Assembly: GCF_900110915.1 (NCBI RefSeq)
Contig: NZ_FOFG01000022.1
Span: 1 to 32,301 of the forward strand
DNA from: Faunimonas pinastri
GTDB lineage: Bacteria; Pseudomonadota; Alphaproteobacteria; Rhizobiales; Afifellaceae
Reading direction: 5' to 3'
DNA length: 32,301 nucleotides
Below the pieces are notes generated by a model, which ran no database searches, had not been told where the DNA came from, and was given only the letters and a program-made list of their open reading frames with translations. Each line of letters begins with the position of its first letter. Positions within the stretch are counted from its first letter, which is position 1. Below, one piece after another: positions 17,877-25,301 of the stretch. Both the position numbers and the translations under genes were made by a program.

Positions 17877-19667
17877 ATGGTGGCGGATTCTCCGGAAGGC
17901 CAGCGCAGGAGGCGGCGCTCGCTGCTTGCGGGTGCCGGCGGGCGGCCTTTCCGCCTGGCCGGCCGCCTGACGCGGCCGCTCCGGCATCTCGTTGCCGCCA
18001 TCAGCAGCATCGGCACGTCGAGCCTCACCCGGCGCATCGTCATCCTGAACCTCGCCGCGACGATCGCGCTGGTCGGCGGCATACTCTATCTCAACAAGTT
18101 CCGCGCCGGTCTGATCGACGCCCGCGTGGAGAGCCTTCTGACGCAGGGCCAGATCATCGCGGCGGCGATCGCGGCGCAGGCGACGGCCAGCACCGACGCG
18201 ATCACCATAGACCCCAACAAGCTCCTCGACCTGCAGGCGGGCGAAAGCGGCTCGCCCTATGATTCCGGCGAGGCGAATGCCGATTTCCCGATCAATCCCG
18301 AGCAGGTGGCTCCGGTCCTGACGCGCCTGATCTCGCCGACCCGGACGCGGGCGAGGATCTACGACCAGGACGGCACGCTGCTGCTCGATTCCCGCGCGCT
18401 CTATGCCCGCGGCCAGATCCTGCAATTCGACCTGCCGCCGCCCTTTGCCCGCAAGAGCCTGCCGGAGCGCTGGTGGGAAGGCTTCAAGCGCTGGTGGCGC
18501 GTTGGGGACCTCCCGGCCTATCACGAGATCGGGGCGGCCAATGGCAAGCAATATCCGGAGGTGGCGACATCCCTCAGCGGCTCGCCGGCCTCCGTGGTGC
18601 GGGTGGGCGAGGATGGCGGCCTGATCGTCTCCGTCGCCGTGCCGGTGCAGCGTTTCCGCGGCGTTCTGGGTTCGCTGCTGCTTTCCACGCAATCCGGCGA
18701 TATCGACAAGATCGTCGCGGCGGAGCGCATGGCGATCGTCCGCGTGGCCGTCGTGGCGACCGCCGTGACCATGCTGCTGTCGCTGCTGCTGGCCAGCACC
18801 ATCGCCGGCCCGGTGCGCCGGCTGGCGGCGGCGGCCGACCGCGTGCGGCGGGTGAAGCGGCGCATCGAGATCCCGAATTTCGGCGACCGCAAGGACGAGA
18901 TCGGCCATCTCGCGCGCGCCTTCAGCGACATGACCACGGCGCTCTACAACCGGATGGACGCGATCGAGACGTTCGCCGCCGATGTCTCGCACGAACTGAA
19001 GAACCCGCTGACGTCACTCAGGAGCGCGGTGGAGACGCTGCCGATCGCCCGCACGGACGAGCAGCGCGAACGGCTGCTGGCCATCATCAAGCACGACATC
19101 CGCCGCCTCGACCGGCTGATCACCGACATTTCCGACGCTTCCCGGCTCGATGCGGAGCTGGCGCGCGAGGATGCCGAGCCCGTCGACGTTCATCGGCTCA
19201 TCGAGACGGTGGTCTTCGCCCTGCAGGAAACGCGGGTCGACCGGCCGGAGCGACTGCAGCTTCGCGTGGAGCCCGGCCGCTTCGGCAAGGACGCGTTCTT
19301 CGTCTTCGGCCATGACAGCCGGCTCGGCCAGATCTTCAACAACCTCATCGACAACGCGCTTTCCTTCTCCCCGCCCGATGGCGAAATCCGGGTGCTGGCG
19401 CGGCGCGAGGCGGCTTCGGTGCTCGTCACCGTGGACGATGACGGACCGGGCATCCGCGCGGAGAACATCGAGAGCATCTTCGAGCGCTTCTATACCGACC
19501 GGCCGGAAGGCGAGGCCTTCGGGCAGAATTCCGGCCTGGGGCTTGCGATCACGCGGCAGATCGCCGAGGCCCATCGCGGCACCGTCCGGGCGGAGAACCG
19601 GGTGGCCGAAGACGGTACGGTGCGGGGCGCGCGCTTCATCGTCACGCTGCCGTCGGCGGGAGCCTGA
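17877..19667 (+). CDS. chvG: sensor histidine kinase ChvG
   Basis: ChvG is the inner-membrane sensor partner of ChvI, held in check by periplasmic ExoR in rhizobia. The 596-residue protein has a basic cytoplasmic N-terminus and membrane helices at about 52-72 and 285-310 around a periplasmic sensor domain. A HAMP linker follows, then the H-box DVSHELKNPLTSLRSA with the phosphorylated His372. The ATPase domain has the N-box (FNNLIDNALSFSP), DDDGPGI and GLGLAI. All catalytic boxes look intact. It follows chvI by eight bases. The next gene, hprK, begins four bases after its stop if CTG is its start. Confidence 0.97.
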   Translation: MVADSPEGQRRRRRSLLAGAGGRPFRLAGRLTRPLRHLVAAISSIGTSSLTRRIVILNLAATIALVGGILYLNKFRAGLIDARVESLLTQGQIIAAAIAAQATASTDAITIDPNKLLDLQAGESGSPYDSGEANADFPINPEQVAPVLTRLISPTRTRARIYDQDGTLLLDSRALYARGQILQFDLPPPFARKSLPERWWEGFKRWWRVGDLPAYHEIGAANGKQYPEVATSLSGSPASVVRVGEDGGLIVSVAVPVQRFRGVLGSLLLSTQSGDIDKIVAAERMAIVRVAVVATAVTMLLSLLLASTIAGPVRRLAAAADRVRRVKRRIEIPNFGDRKDEIGHLARAFSDMTTALYNRMDAIETFAADVSHELKNPLTSLRSAVETLPIARTDEQRERLLAIIKHDIRRLDRLITDISDASRLDAELAREDAEPVDVHRLIETVVFALQETRVDRPERLQLRVEPGRFGKDAFFVFGHDSRLGQIFNNLIDNALSFSPPDGEIRVLARREAASVLVTVDDDGPGIRAENIESIFERFYTDRPEGEAFGQNSGLGLAITRQIAEAHRGTVRAENRVAEDGTVRGARFIVTLPSAGA

Positions 19668-19671
19668 GCGG

Positions 19672-20100
19672 CTGGGCGAAGCCATTCACGCCAGCGCCGT
19701 CCTTTATCGCGGGCTCGGACTGCTGATCCGGGGACCCTCCGGCTCGGGCAAGTCGCGGCTGGCAGAGGCGCTCATCCGGCGGGGCGGAACGCTGGTTGCC
19801 GACGACCGCGTCTTCGTGGCGGCCCGCGCCGGCCGGCTGCTCGCCTGCGCCCCCCGCGCCATTGCCGGGCTGCTTGAATTGCGCGGCCGCGGATTGGTGG
19901 CTCGCCCGGTCGAGCGGCAGGTCGTTCTCGCTTTGGTGCTCGACATCGTCGCAAAATGGGAAAGAATGCCGCCTGTTGAGGACTTCTCCATCTGTTTGAT
20001 GCAAATTGAACTGGCGCGACAGCCGGTGCCTCCGCATCCGGATATCGCGCTGCCGCTTGTCGAAGCCGCCCTGGACAGGATCGAGGAAAGCCGGAATTGA
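19672..20100 (+). CDS. hprK: HPr kinase/phosphorylase, short alphaproteobacterial form
   Basis: HprK phosphorylates and dephosphorylates the regulatory serine of HPr. This is the short form without the N-terminal domain of Gram-positive HprK, about 142 residues. It carries LGEAIHASAV, the Walker A GPSGSGKS, LVADDRVFV with the catalytic-region Asp, and a LLELRGRGL segment like the HprK signature. It has no ATG, GTG or TTG near the family start. The best candidates are CTG at 19672 (four bases after the chvG stop, with GGGAG upstream) or ATT at 19684; the nearest TTG is about 126 bases upstream inside chvG. Its target HPr is two genes downstream. Confidence 0.88.
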   Translation: MGEAIHASAVLYRGLGLLIRGPSGSGKSRLAEALIRRGGTLVADDRVFVAARAGRLLACAPRAIAGLLELRGRGLVARPVERQVVLALVLDIVAKWERMPPVEDFSICLMQIELARQPVPPHPDIALPLVEAALDRIEESRN

Positions 20101-20161
20101 GCACTTGCGAAGAACGCCGCTTTGGCGAAGATGACCAACTTTCAACGATGCGACTGGAAAA

Positions 20162-20563
20162 ATGATCGGTCTGGTTCTCGTAACCCATGGTCAGCTCGCC
20201 GCCGAATTTCGAGCCGCACTGGAGCATGTGGTCGGTCCGCAGACCGCTTGCGAGACTGTCTCCATCGGTCCGGAGGACGACATGGAGGAGCGGCGGCAGG
20301 ACATCGTCGATGCCGTGGCGAAGGTGAACAGCGGCTCGGGCGTCATCCTGCTCACCGACATGTTCGGCGGGACCCCGTCCAACCTCGCCATTTCCGTGAT
20401 GTCTCCCGGCGAGGTCGAGGTTGTCGCCGGCGTCAACCTCCCTATGTTGATCAAGCTGGCCAGCGTGCGGGCCGATCGCAGCCTGGAGGAGGCGGCGATG
20501 GCGGCGCAGGAAGCAGGCCGCAAATACATCAACGTCGCGAGCCGGATCCTGTCCAACGAATGA
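20162..20563 (+). CDS. PTS mannose-type EIIA component (ManX/PtsM-like)
   Basis: A 133-residue EIIA of the mannose family, which accepts a phosphate from HPr on His9 (LVTHGQLA). Other family blocks are SGVILLTDMFGGTPSNLA and VVAGVNLPMLIKLAS. In this order there is normally no partner EIIB/EIIC permease, so the protein acts in regulation rather than sugar uptake; none is encoded here. The ATG at 20162 starts 61 bases after hprK. The stop overlaps the HPr start (ATGA at 20560-20563). Targets are unknown, though links to PHB metabolism and the ChvG/ChvI system are reported for relatives. Confidence 0.94.
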   Translation: MIGLVLVTHGQLAAEFRAALEHVVGPQTACETVSIGPEDDMEERRQDIVDAVAKVNSGSGVILLTDMFGGTPSNLAISVMSPGEVEVVAGVNLPMLIKLASVRADRSLEEAAMAAQEAGRKYINVASRILSNE

Positions 20564-20838
20564 GCGAAACGCTGAGCCGAGACCTCGAAATCGTCAACAA
20601 GAGAGGCCTGCACGCACGGGCTTCCGCCAAATTCGTGAAGTGCGCCGAGGCCTTCGAGGCCGAGATCAGCGTCAGCAAGGACGGCCAGACGGTTGGCGGA
20701 ACCTCCATCATGGGGCTGATGACGCTGGCGGCAGCGCCGGGTTCCCACATCGAAGTCTCCGCCGCCGGCGTGGACGCGGCGGCGGCAATCGCGGCAATCG
20801 CGGCCCTCGTGGAAGACGGTTTCGGCGAGCGCGACTAG
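20560..20838 (+). CDS. phosphocarrier protein HPr
   Basis: HPr relays phosphate from enzyme I to EIIA proteins. The 92-residue protein has the catalytic His18 in NKRGLHARAS and Ser49 in GGTSIMGLMTLAA, the residue phosphorylated by HprK. Both regulatory inputs are therefore present, matching the nearby hprK. No enzyme I gene is in the window. The ATG overlaps the EIIA stop, and only three bases separate its TAG stop (within CTAG) from the following ABC ATPase gene. Confidence 0.96.
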   Translation: MSETLSRDLEIVNKRGLHARASAKFVKCAEAFEAEISVSKDGQTVGGTSIMGLMTLAAAPGSHIEVSAAGVDAAAAIAAIAALVEDGFGERD

Positions 20839-20841
20839 CGC

Positions 20842-21651
20842 ATGCGCTTGTCCGGCGGCAATGGCGACGAGCGGTCGGCCGGCGCGGCTCAGGGCCGGAC
20901 CGAAGCCCCGGCGGCAGCAATCGCGGTGACTGATCTCGTCAAGGCCTACGGCCCGGTGCGTGCCGTGGACGGCATCAGCTTCTCCGTGCCGCGCGGCGCC
21001 ATCGTCGGCCTGCTCGGCGGCAATGGCGCGGGCAAGACCACGACGATCGCCATGATCATGGGCCTTACGCTGCCGACTACCGGCACGGCCCGGGTGCTGG
21101 GCTCCGACATGGCGCGGGAGCGCCATCGCGCGCTGCACCGGATCAACTTCCAGAGCCCCTATGTCGAGATGCCGCTGCGGCTCACCATCCGGCAGAACCT
21201 CACCGTTTTCGGCCAGCTCTATGGCGTGCGCCCTCTCCGCGAGCGCATCGACGAACTCGCCGCTTCTCTGGACCTTACAGCGCTGCTAGACCGCCCCTCC
21301 GGCAAGCTCTCCGCCGGGCAGAAGACCCGCGTGGCGCTTGCCAAGGCGCTGATCAACGCGCCGGACGTCCTGCTGCTTGACGAGCCGACGGCCTCGCTCG
21401 ATCCCGATACGGCCGACTGGGTGCGGACGCGGCTGGAGGTCTATCGCCGCGAGCGGGGAGCGGCGATTCTGCTGGCGTCGCACAACATGCCGGAAGTGGA
21501 GCGGCTCTGCGACGACGTCATCATGATGCGCGCCGGCCGGATCGTCGACCGCGGCGCGCCGGCCGACCTGATCTCCCGCTATGGCCGCGACAACATGGAG
21601 GACGTGTTCCTCGACGTGGCGCGCGGGCGCGGGCAGGGAGCCGTGACATGA
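20842..21651 (+). CDS. ABC-2 type transporter ATP-binding protein
   Basis: A 269-residue ABC ATPase that would drive the membrane protein encoded next. Walker A GGNGAGKTT (59-67), signature LSAGQ (156-160) and Walker B LLLDEPTASLDP (177-188) are intact, with a switch histidine in ILLASHNMPEVERL. The pattern resembles the CcmA/NodI/DrrA group of exporters. The N-terminal 25 residues are low-complexity and precede the ABC domain, so a later start is possible. It begins three bases after the HPr gene and overlaps the permease gene by four (ATGA), implying one transcript. The substrate is unknown. Confidence 0.93.
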   Translation: MRLSGGNGDERSAGAAQGRTEAPAAAIAVTDLVKAYGPVRAVDGISFSVPRGAIVGLLGGNGAGKTTTIAMIMGLTLPTTGTARVLGSDMARERHRALHRINFQSPYVEMPLRLTIRQNLTVFGQLYGVRPLRERIDELAASLDLTALLDRPSGKLSAGQKTRVALAKALINAPDVLLLDEPTASLDPDTADWVRTRLEVYRRERGAAILLASHNMPEVERLCDDVIMMRAGRIVDRGAPADLISRYGRDNMEDVFLDVARGRGQGAVT

Positions 21652-22514
21652 GCCTGAAGGGGACGGGCCTGAATGCGATGGGCCCCGATGACATGAGCCG
21701 GGCGGCCACGGATTACGTCGCGATCTCGCCACGGCGCGTCGGCGCCATGGTTCTGCGCTACTCGTATCTCCTGCGTTCCTCCTGGCCGCGCCTGCTCGAC
21801 CTCGTCTACTGGCCGGCCGTGCAGATGCTGATGTGGGGGTTCCTGCAGACCTATCTGGCGCGCCAGAGCGGCATGGCGGCGCAGGCCGGGGGCGCCTTCA
21901 TCGGCGCGGTGCTTCTCTGGGACATCCTGTTTCGCGGCCAGGTCGGCTTCTCCATCACCTTCCTGGAGGAGATGTGGTCCCGCAATCTCGGCAACCTCAT
22001 GATGACGCCGCTGCGGCCGGCAGAGTTCGTCGCCGCGCTGATGGTGATGAGCCTGATCCGGCTGGCGATCGGGCTGATCCCGGTCAGCCTGCTGGCGCTC
22101 GCCTTTTTCGGCTTCAACCTGTGGGGGCTCGGCCTCGCCTTCGCGGCCTTCTTCGTCAACCTGATCCTGACGAGCTGGGCCATCGGGCTGCTCGCCTGCG
22201 GGCTGATCCTGAAAAAGGGTATGGGCGCCGAAGCTTTCGCCTGGAGCGTGACGTTCGTCCTGCTGCCGCTCTGCTGCGTCTACTATCCCGTGGCGACGCT
22301 GCCGGTCTGGCTGCAGTTCATCGCGCGGGCGCTGCCGCCGACCTATGTCTTCGAGGGACTGCGGGACCTCGTGCTGAACCGGCATTTCGACGCCACGGCC
22401 ATGATCATCTCGCTCGGCCTGAACGTCGTTTATTTCGCCGCGGCAGTCGTCGGCTTCTCGCTGCTTCTTCGTTCCGCCCGGGTCAGCGGCTCATTGCTTC
22501 AGACAGGAGAGTAA
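21648..22514 (+). CDS. ABC-2 type transporter permease
   Basis: A 288-residue inner-membrane permease with about six hydrophobic helices in an ABC-2 layout. These include YWPAVQMLMWGFLQTYL (about 54-70), LWDILFRGQVGFSITFLEE, LGFNL-type middle helices and a last helix near 255-275. The segment LLPLCCVYYPVATLPVWLQF and the following ALPPTYVFEGLRD are typical of NodJ/YadH-like exporters of polysaccharides, lipids or small molecules. Translation is coupled to the ATPase gene. In relatives the HPr gene is usually followed by other genes such as ahcY, so its place here is notable. The substrate cannot be deduced. Confidence 0.92.
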   Translation: MSLKGTGLNAMGPDDMSRAATDYVAISPRRVGAMVLRYSYLLRSSWPRLLDLVYWPAVQMLMWGFLQTYLARQSGMAAQAGGAFIGAVLLWDILFRGQVGFSITFLEEMWSRNLGNLMMTPLRPAEFVAALMVMSLIRLAIGLIPVSLLALAFFGFNLWGLGLAFAAFFVNLILTSWAIGLLACGLILKKGMGAEAFAWSVTFVLLPLCCVYYPVATLPVWLQFIARALPPTYVFEGLRDLVLNRHFDATAMIISLGLNVVYFAAAVVGFSLLLRSARVSGSLLQTGE

Positions 22515-22530
22515 CCCTTCTTCTGGTCGA

Positions 22531-22577
22531 TTGCATTGTGCGTACTGCAGTGCGAAAACAGGCCATGCTGCAGTGCC
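22531..22577. promoter_or_regulatory. TGC-rich repeats upstream of phaZ
   Basis: The 99-base gap before phaZ contains two copies of CTGCAGTGC (22545-22553 and 22568-22576), 23 bases apart, plus TTGCATTGTGC at 22531-22541. That is seven TGC triplets in under 50 bases. TGC-rich boxes are the binding sites described for PhaR/AniA-type regulators of PHB genes in alphaproteobacteria. Given the gene that follows, this is a plausible PhaR operator, but no binding data can be inferred from sequence alone. Confidence 0.4.
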
Positions 22578-22613
22578 GAACATCCGTGTTCGTGAGAGAG
22601 GCTTGAGTTCCGC

Positions 22614-23900
22614 GTGTCCTTTTACGAGCTGTTCGAACTGAACCATGCGGCGCTGGCCCCGTGGCGCGCCTTCGCGGACGCAACACGGGCAGCCTTCCAG
22701 AGCCCGGGCAATCCGTTTGCCGAAACGCCGTTCGGCCGCTCCGTCCTGGCGGCGGCTGATCTCTTCGAGCGAACGACCCGGCGCTACGGCAAGCCGGCCT
22801 TCGGGTTGGTTAACACCGAGGTGGACGGCCAAACCGTCGATGTCACCGAGGAGATCGTGTGGCAGAGCCCTTTCTGCTCGCTGCTCCATTTCCACCGCGA
22901 GCTGCCGGCCGGTCGCGCGGCCGATCCGAAGCTGCTGCTCGTCGCTCCCATGTCCGGCCACCACGCGACGCTGCTGCGCGGCACGGTGGAGGCGCTGCTG
23001 CCCGGCCATGACGTCTACGTGACCGACTGGGCCGATGCGCGGAACGTGTCGGCTGCGGCCGGTCGCTTCGACCTCGACGGCTATATCGATGCGGTCACCG
23101 CGATGATCCGGGCGATCGGCCCCGGCGCGCATGTGATGGCGGTGTGCCAGCCCTCCGTGCCGGTGCTGGCCGCCGTGTCGCTGATGTCCGAGGACGGCGA
23201 TGCCGCCTTGCCAGCGTCGATGACGCTGATCGGCGGCCCGGTCGACACCCGCGTCGCGCCGACCGAGATTAATCGCCTCGCCAAGGGCTACGGCATCGAC
23301 TGGTTTCGCGAGAACGCGGTGATGACCGTGCCGGCAACTTGCCCGGGCGGGGGCCGTGTCGTCTATCCCGGCTTCATGCAGCTCAGCGGCTTTCTCGGCA
23401 TGCATCTCGACCGCCATGTGAAGGCCTATGGCGAGATGTTCGCCCATCTGGTCCAGGGCGACGGCGAATCCGTGGAGAAGCATCGCGAGTTCTACGACGA
23501 GTTCCTGGCCGTGATGGATCTCACCGCCGAATTCTACCTGCAGACCATCGAGACTGTCTTCATCGAGCACCTGCTGCCGCGCGGGCTGATGACGCATCGC
23601 GGTCGCCCGATCCGGCCGGAAGCCATCTCGGGAACGGCGCTCTTCACCATCGAGGGCGAGCGGGACGACATCTCCGCGCCGGGCCAGACGGAGGCGGCGC
23701 ACGCGCTCTGCTCCAGCCTGCCGGCGACCATGCGCGATCGCTATCTCCAGCCCGGCGTCGGCCATTACGGAGTGTTCAACGGCAGCCGCTACCGCGAGGA
23801 GATCGTGCCGCGGATCGCCGCCTTCGTGCGCCGGCACGAGCCGGCCGAAAAGCCCGGGCGGCGTGGTGGCGCGAAGCGGACAAAGGCGGACCCTCGGTAA
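22614..23900 (+). CDS. phaZ: intracellular polyhydroxyalkanoate (PHB) depolymerase
   Basis: PhaZ degrades stored polyhydroxybutyrate granules in the cytoplasm. The 428-residue protein fits the intracellular PhaZ family from end to end. It starts SFYELFELNHAALAPWRAFA, then FERTTRRYGKPAFGL, the alpha/beta-hydrolase segments LLVAPMSGHHATLLRG and VYVTDWADARNV, MAVCQPSVPVLAA in the nucleophile region, and a C-terminal VGHYGVFNGSRYR with the catalytic-type histidine. The nucleophile in this family is a cysteine; Cys in MAVCQPS is consistent. The GTG start at 22614 gives the family N-terminus; the ribosome binding site is weak. phaC is not adjacent. Confidence 0.95.
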   Translation: MSFYELFELNHAALAPWRAFADATRAAFQSPGNPFAETPFGRSVLAAADLFERTTRRYGKPAFGLVNTEVDGQTVDVTEEIVWQSPFCSLLHFHRELPAGRAADPKLLLVAPMSGHHATLLRGTVEALLPGHDVYVTDWADARNVSAAAGRFDLDGYIDAVTAMIRAIGPGAHVMAVCQPSVPVLAAVSLMSEDGDAALPASMTLIGGPVDTRVAPTEINRLAKGYGIDWFRENAVMTVPATCPGGGRVVYPGFMQLSGFLGMHLDRHVKAYGEMFAHLVQGDGESVEKHREFYDEFLAVMDLTAEFYLQTIETVFIEHLLPRGLMTHRGRPIRPEAISGTALFTIEGERDDISAPGQTEAAHALCSSLPATMRDRYLQPGVGHYGVFNGSRYREEIVPRIAAFVRRHEPAEKPGRRGGAKRTKADPR

Positions 23901-23937
23901 AGGCCGATCACGTCTTTGGCCGGCTCACCTGTCCCGT

Positions 23938-23966
23938 CTTGAAACGCTTTTCCGGCCTTCCCATGT
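23938..23966 (+). promoter_or_regulatory. candidate heat-shock sigma (RpoH) promoter for DUF2852 gene
   Basis: CTTGAAA (23938-23944), 14 bases, then TCCCATGT (23959-23966). This is close to the sigma-32 consensus CTTGAAA-N(11-16)-CCCCATnT, with one mismatch in the -10 box. The predicted start would lie near 23973, about 22 bases before the ATG at 23995, with the ribosome binding site AGGGGAG (23984-23990) in between. The geometry is good, but the call rests on consensus matching by eye. Confidence 0.45.
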
Positions 23967-23994
23967 GATCTTCGTAGTCACCGAGGGGAGTCCC

Positions 23995-24453
23995 ATGACG
24001 TACAACGACAGTGCCGGCCGCGCCTGTTTTTCACGCGGCCGCTGGAAACCTCTGAACATCGTCCTGATGGTTGCGGGCTTCGCGATCTTCTGGCCGCTTG
24101 GTCTCGCAATGCTCGCCTATATCATCTGGGGTGACGAGCTCGGCCGTCGTACGTCCGACTTCCGGTCCCAGTTGAAGTCCCAGTTCGGTTCCTTCGGTTC
24201 GGGCTTCGGGACGCGCCGGGGCGGCAATGCCTTCTGGAACACGGGCAATGTCGCGTTCGACGAATATCGCGAGCGTGAGATCCGCCGGTTGGAAGAAGAG
24301 CGCCGCAAGGTCGAGGAAATGCGTACCGAATTCGAGTCCTTCCTGCGCGAGCTGCGCCGGGCCAAGGACAAGGAAGAGTTCGAGCGCTTCATGAGCGAGT
24401 ACCGCAACCGCACCTCCGGCGGCTCGGCGGGCTCGGGGCCGCAGGGCGACTGA
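23995..24453 (+). CDS. DUF2852 domain-containing membrane protein
   Basis: A 152-residue protein of the DUF2852 family, found mainly in Hyphomicrobiales, with no assigned function. It has one strong membrane segment (about 20-45, ending LAYIIWG) and a Gly/Ser/Phe-rich linker. A highly charged coiled-coil follows (about 93-140, with RRLEEERRKVEEM), leading to a Gly/Ser tail. ATG 23995 has an excellent ribosome binding site, AGGGGAG. It is bounded by a candidate heat-shock promoter and a strong terminator, so it is probably a single-gene unit. Confidence 0.92.
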   Translation: MTYNDSAGRACFSRGRWKPLNIVLMVAGFAIFWPLGLAMLAYIIWGDELGRRTSDFRSQLKSQFGSFGSGFGTRRGGNAFWNTGNVAFDEYREREIRRLEEERRKVEEMRTEFESFLRELRRAKDKEEFERFMSEYRNRTSGGSAGSGPQGD

Positions 24454-24477
24454 GCGACCCGGCCGAAACGTACAGAG

Positions 24478-24499
24478 CGGGGCCTTCGGGCCCCGTTTT
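24478..24499 (+). terminator. intrinsic terminator of DUF2852 gene
   Basis: CGGGGCC (24478-24484), loop TTCG, GGCCCCG (24489-24495), then TTTT (24496-24499) and more Ts after one C. A 7-bp GC stem with a UUCG loop, 24 bases after the stop codon. The core 16 bases repeat the nfuA terminator exactly. Confidence 0.92.
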
Positions 24500-24546
24500 C
24501 TTTGGCGCGTGCTGTTCCGGGCCGGGCCGAACGCCGATAATGGATC

Positions 24547-25293
24547 ATGCGATTCGCGCCCAAGCCCTTGCTCAAGCCCGCCCCCGAGAGCGTCCGCCTG
24601 CGCATCTGCGGGCAGGACCTCGTCATTCCCGTGAAGCGCAACGCCCGCGCCCGCCGGCTGACGCTGCGGCTCGATCCCGCCTTCGGTCCCGTGCTGACGC
24701 TGCCGGTGCGCACGCGGCTGGGGGAGGCGGAGCGCTTCGTGGCCCGCAACGCCGCCTGGCTGGAGGCGCGGCTGGACCGTGTCGCCGACGCCTCGCCCTT
24801 CGCCGATGGAGCCGAGCTTCCTCTGCGCGGCGAGCCCTGCCGGATCGTCCACCGCACCGGACGCGGATTGATCCGCCTTCAAAGCGGTGAAGCCGGCACC
24901 CTCGAGCTGCAGGTGCCGGGGGAAGCCGACCATATCGCCCGCCGCGTGACGGAGTGGCTGAAGCGCGAGGCCCGGCGTGACCTCACGCGGGCGGTGGACC
25001 GTCACTGCGAGCGACTGGGCAAGCCGGCGAAGGCGCTGCGGATCGGCGACGCGCGCAGCCGCTGGGGTTCCTGCACGAGCGCGGGCGTTCTGACCTTTTC
25101 GTGGAGGCTCGTGCTCGCCCCGACGGCGGTGCTGGATTATCTCGCCGCGCATGAAGTGGCGCATCTCCGCGAGATGAACCACAGCCAGGCCTTCTGGGAT
25201 ATCGTCGCCGCGCTCGATCCCGGCCACATGGCGTCACGCCGCTGGCTGAAGCAGCATGGCGCCGCGCTGCACGCGGTCGGCCGGGAAGGCTGA
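24547..25293 (+). CDS. YgjP-like metallopeptidase domain protein
   Basis: A 248-residue zinc-dependent peptidase-like protein of the YgjP/DUF45 (SprT-type, M48-like) family. The metal site HEVAHLREMNH has HEVAH at 202-206, and the conserved SRWGSCTSAG lies upstream. The N-terminal part is a beta-rich region (about 15-130). No physiological substrate is known for the family. The start at 24547 follows the terminator by about 45 bases. It converges on the penicillin-binding protein gene with only eight bases between stops and no obvious terminator. Confidence 0.92.
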   Translation: MRFAPKPLLKPAPESVRLRICGQDLVIPVKRNARARRLTLRLDPAFGPVLTLPVRTRLGEAERFVARNAAWLEARLDRVADASPFADGAELPLRGEPCRIVHRTGRGLIRLQSGEAGTLELQVPGEADHIARRVTEWLKREARRDLTRAVDRHCERLGKPAKALRIGDARSRWGSCTSAGVLTFSWRLVLAPTAVLDYLAAHEVAHLREMNHSQAFWDIVAALDPGHMASRRWLKQHGAALHAVGREG

Positions 25294-25301
25294 GCCGAAA
25301 G

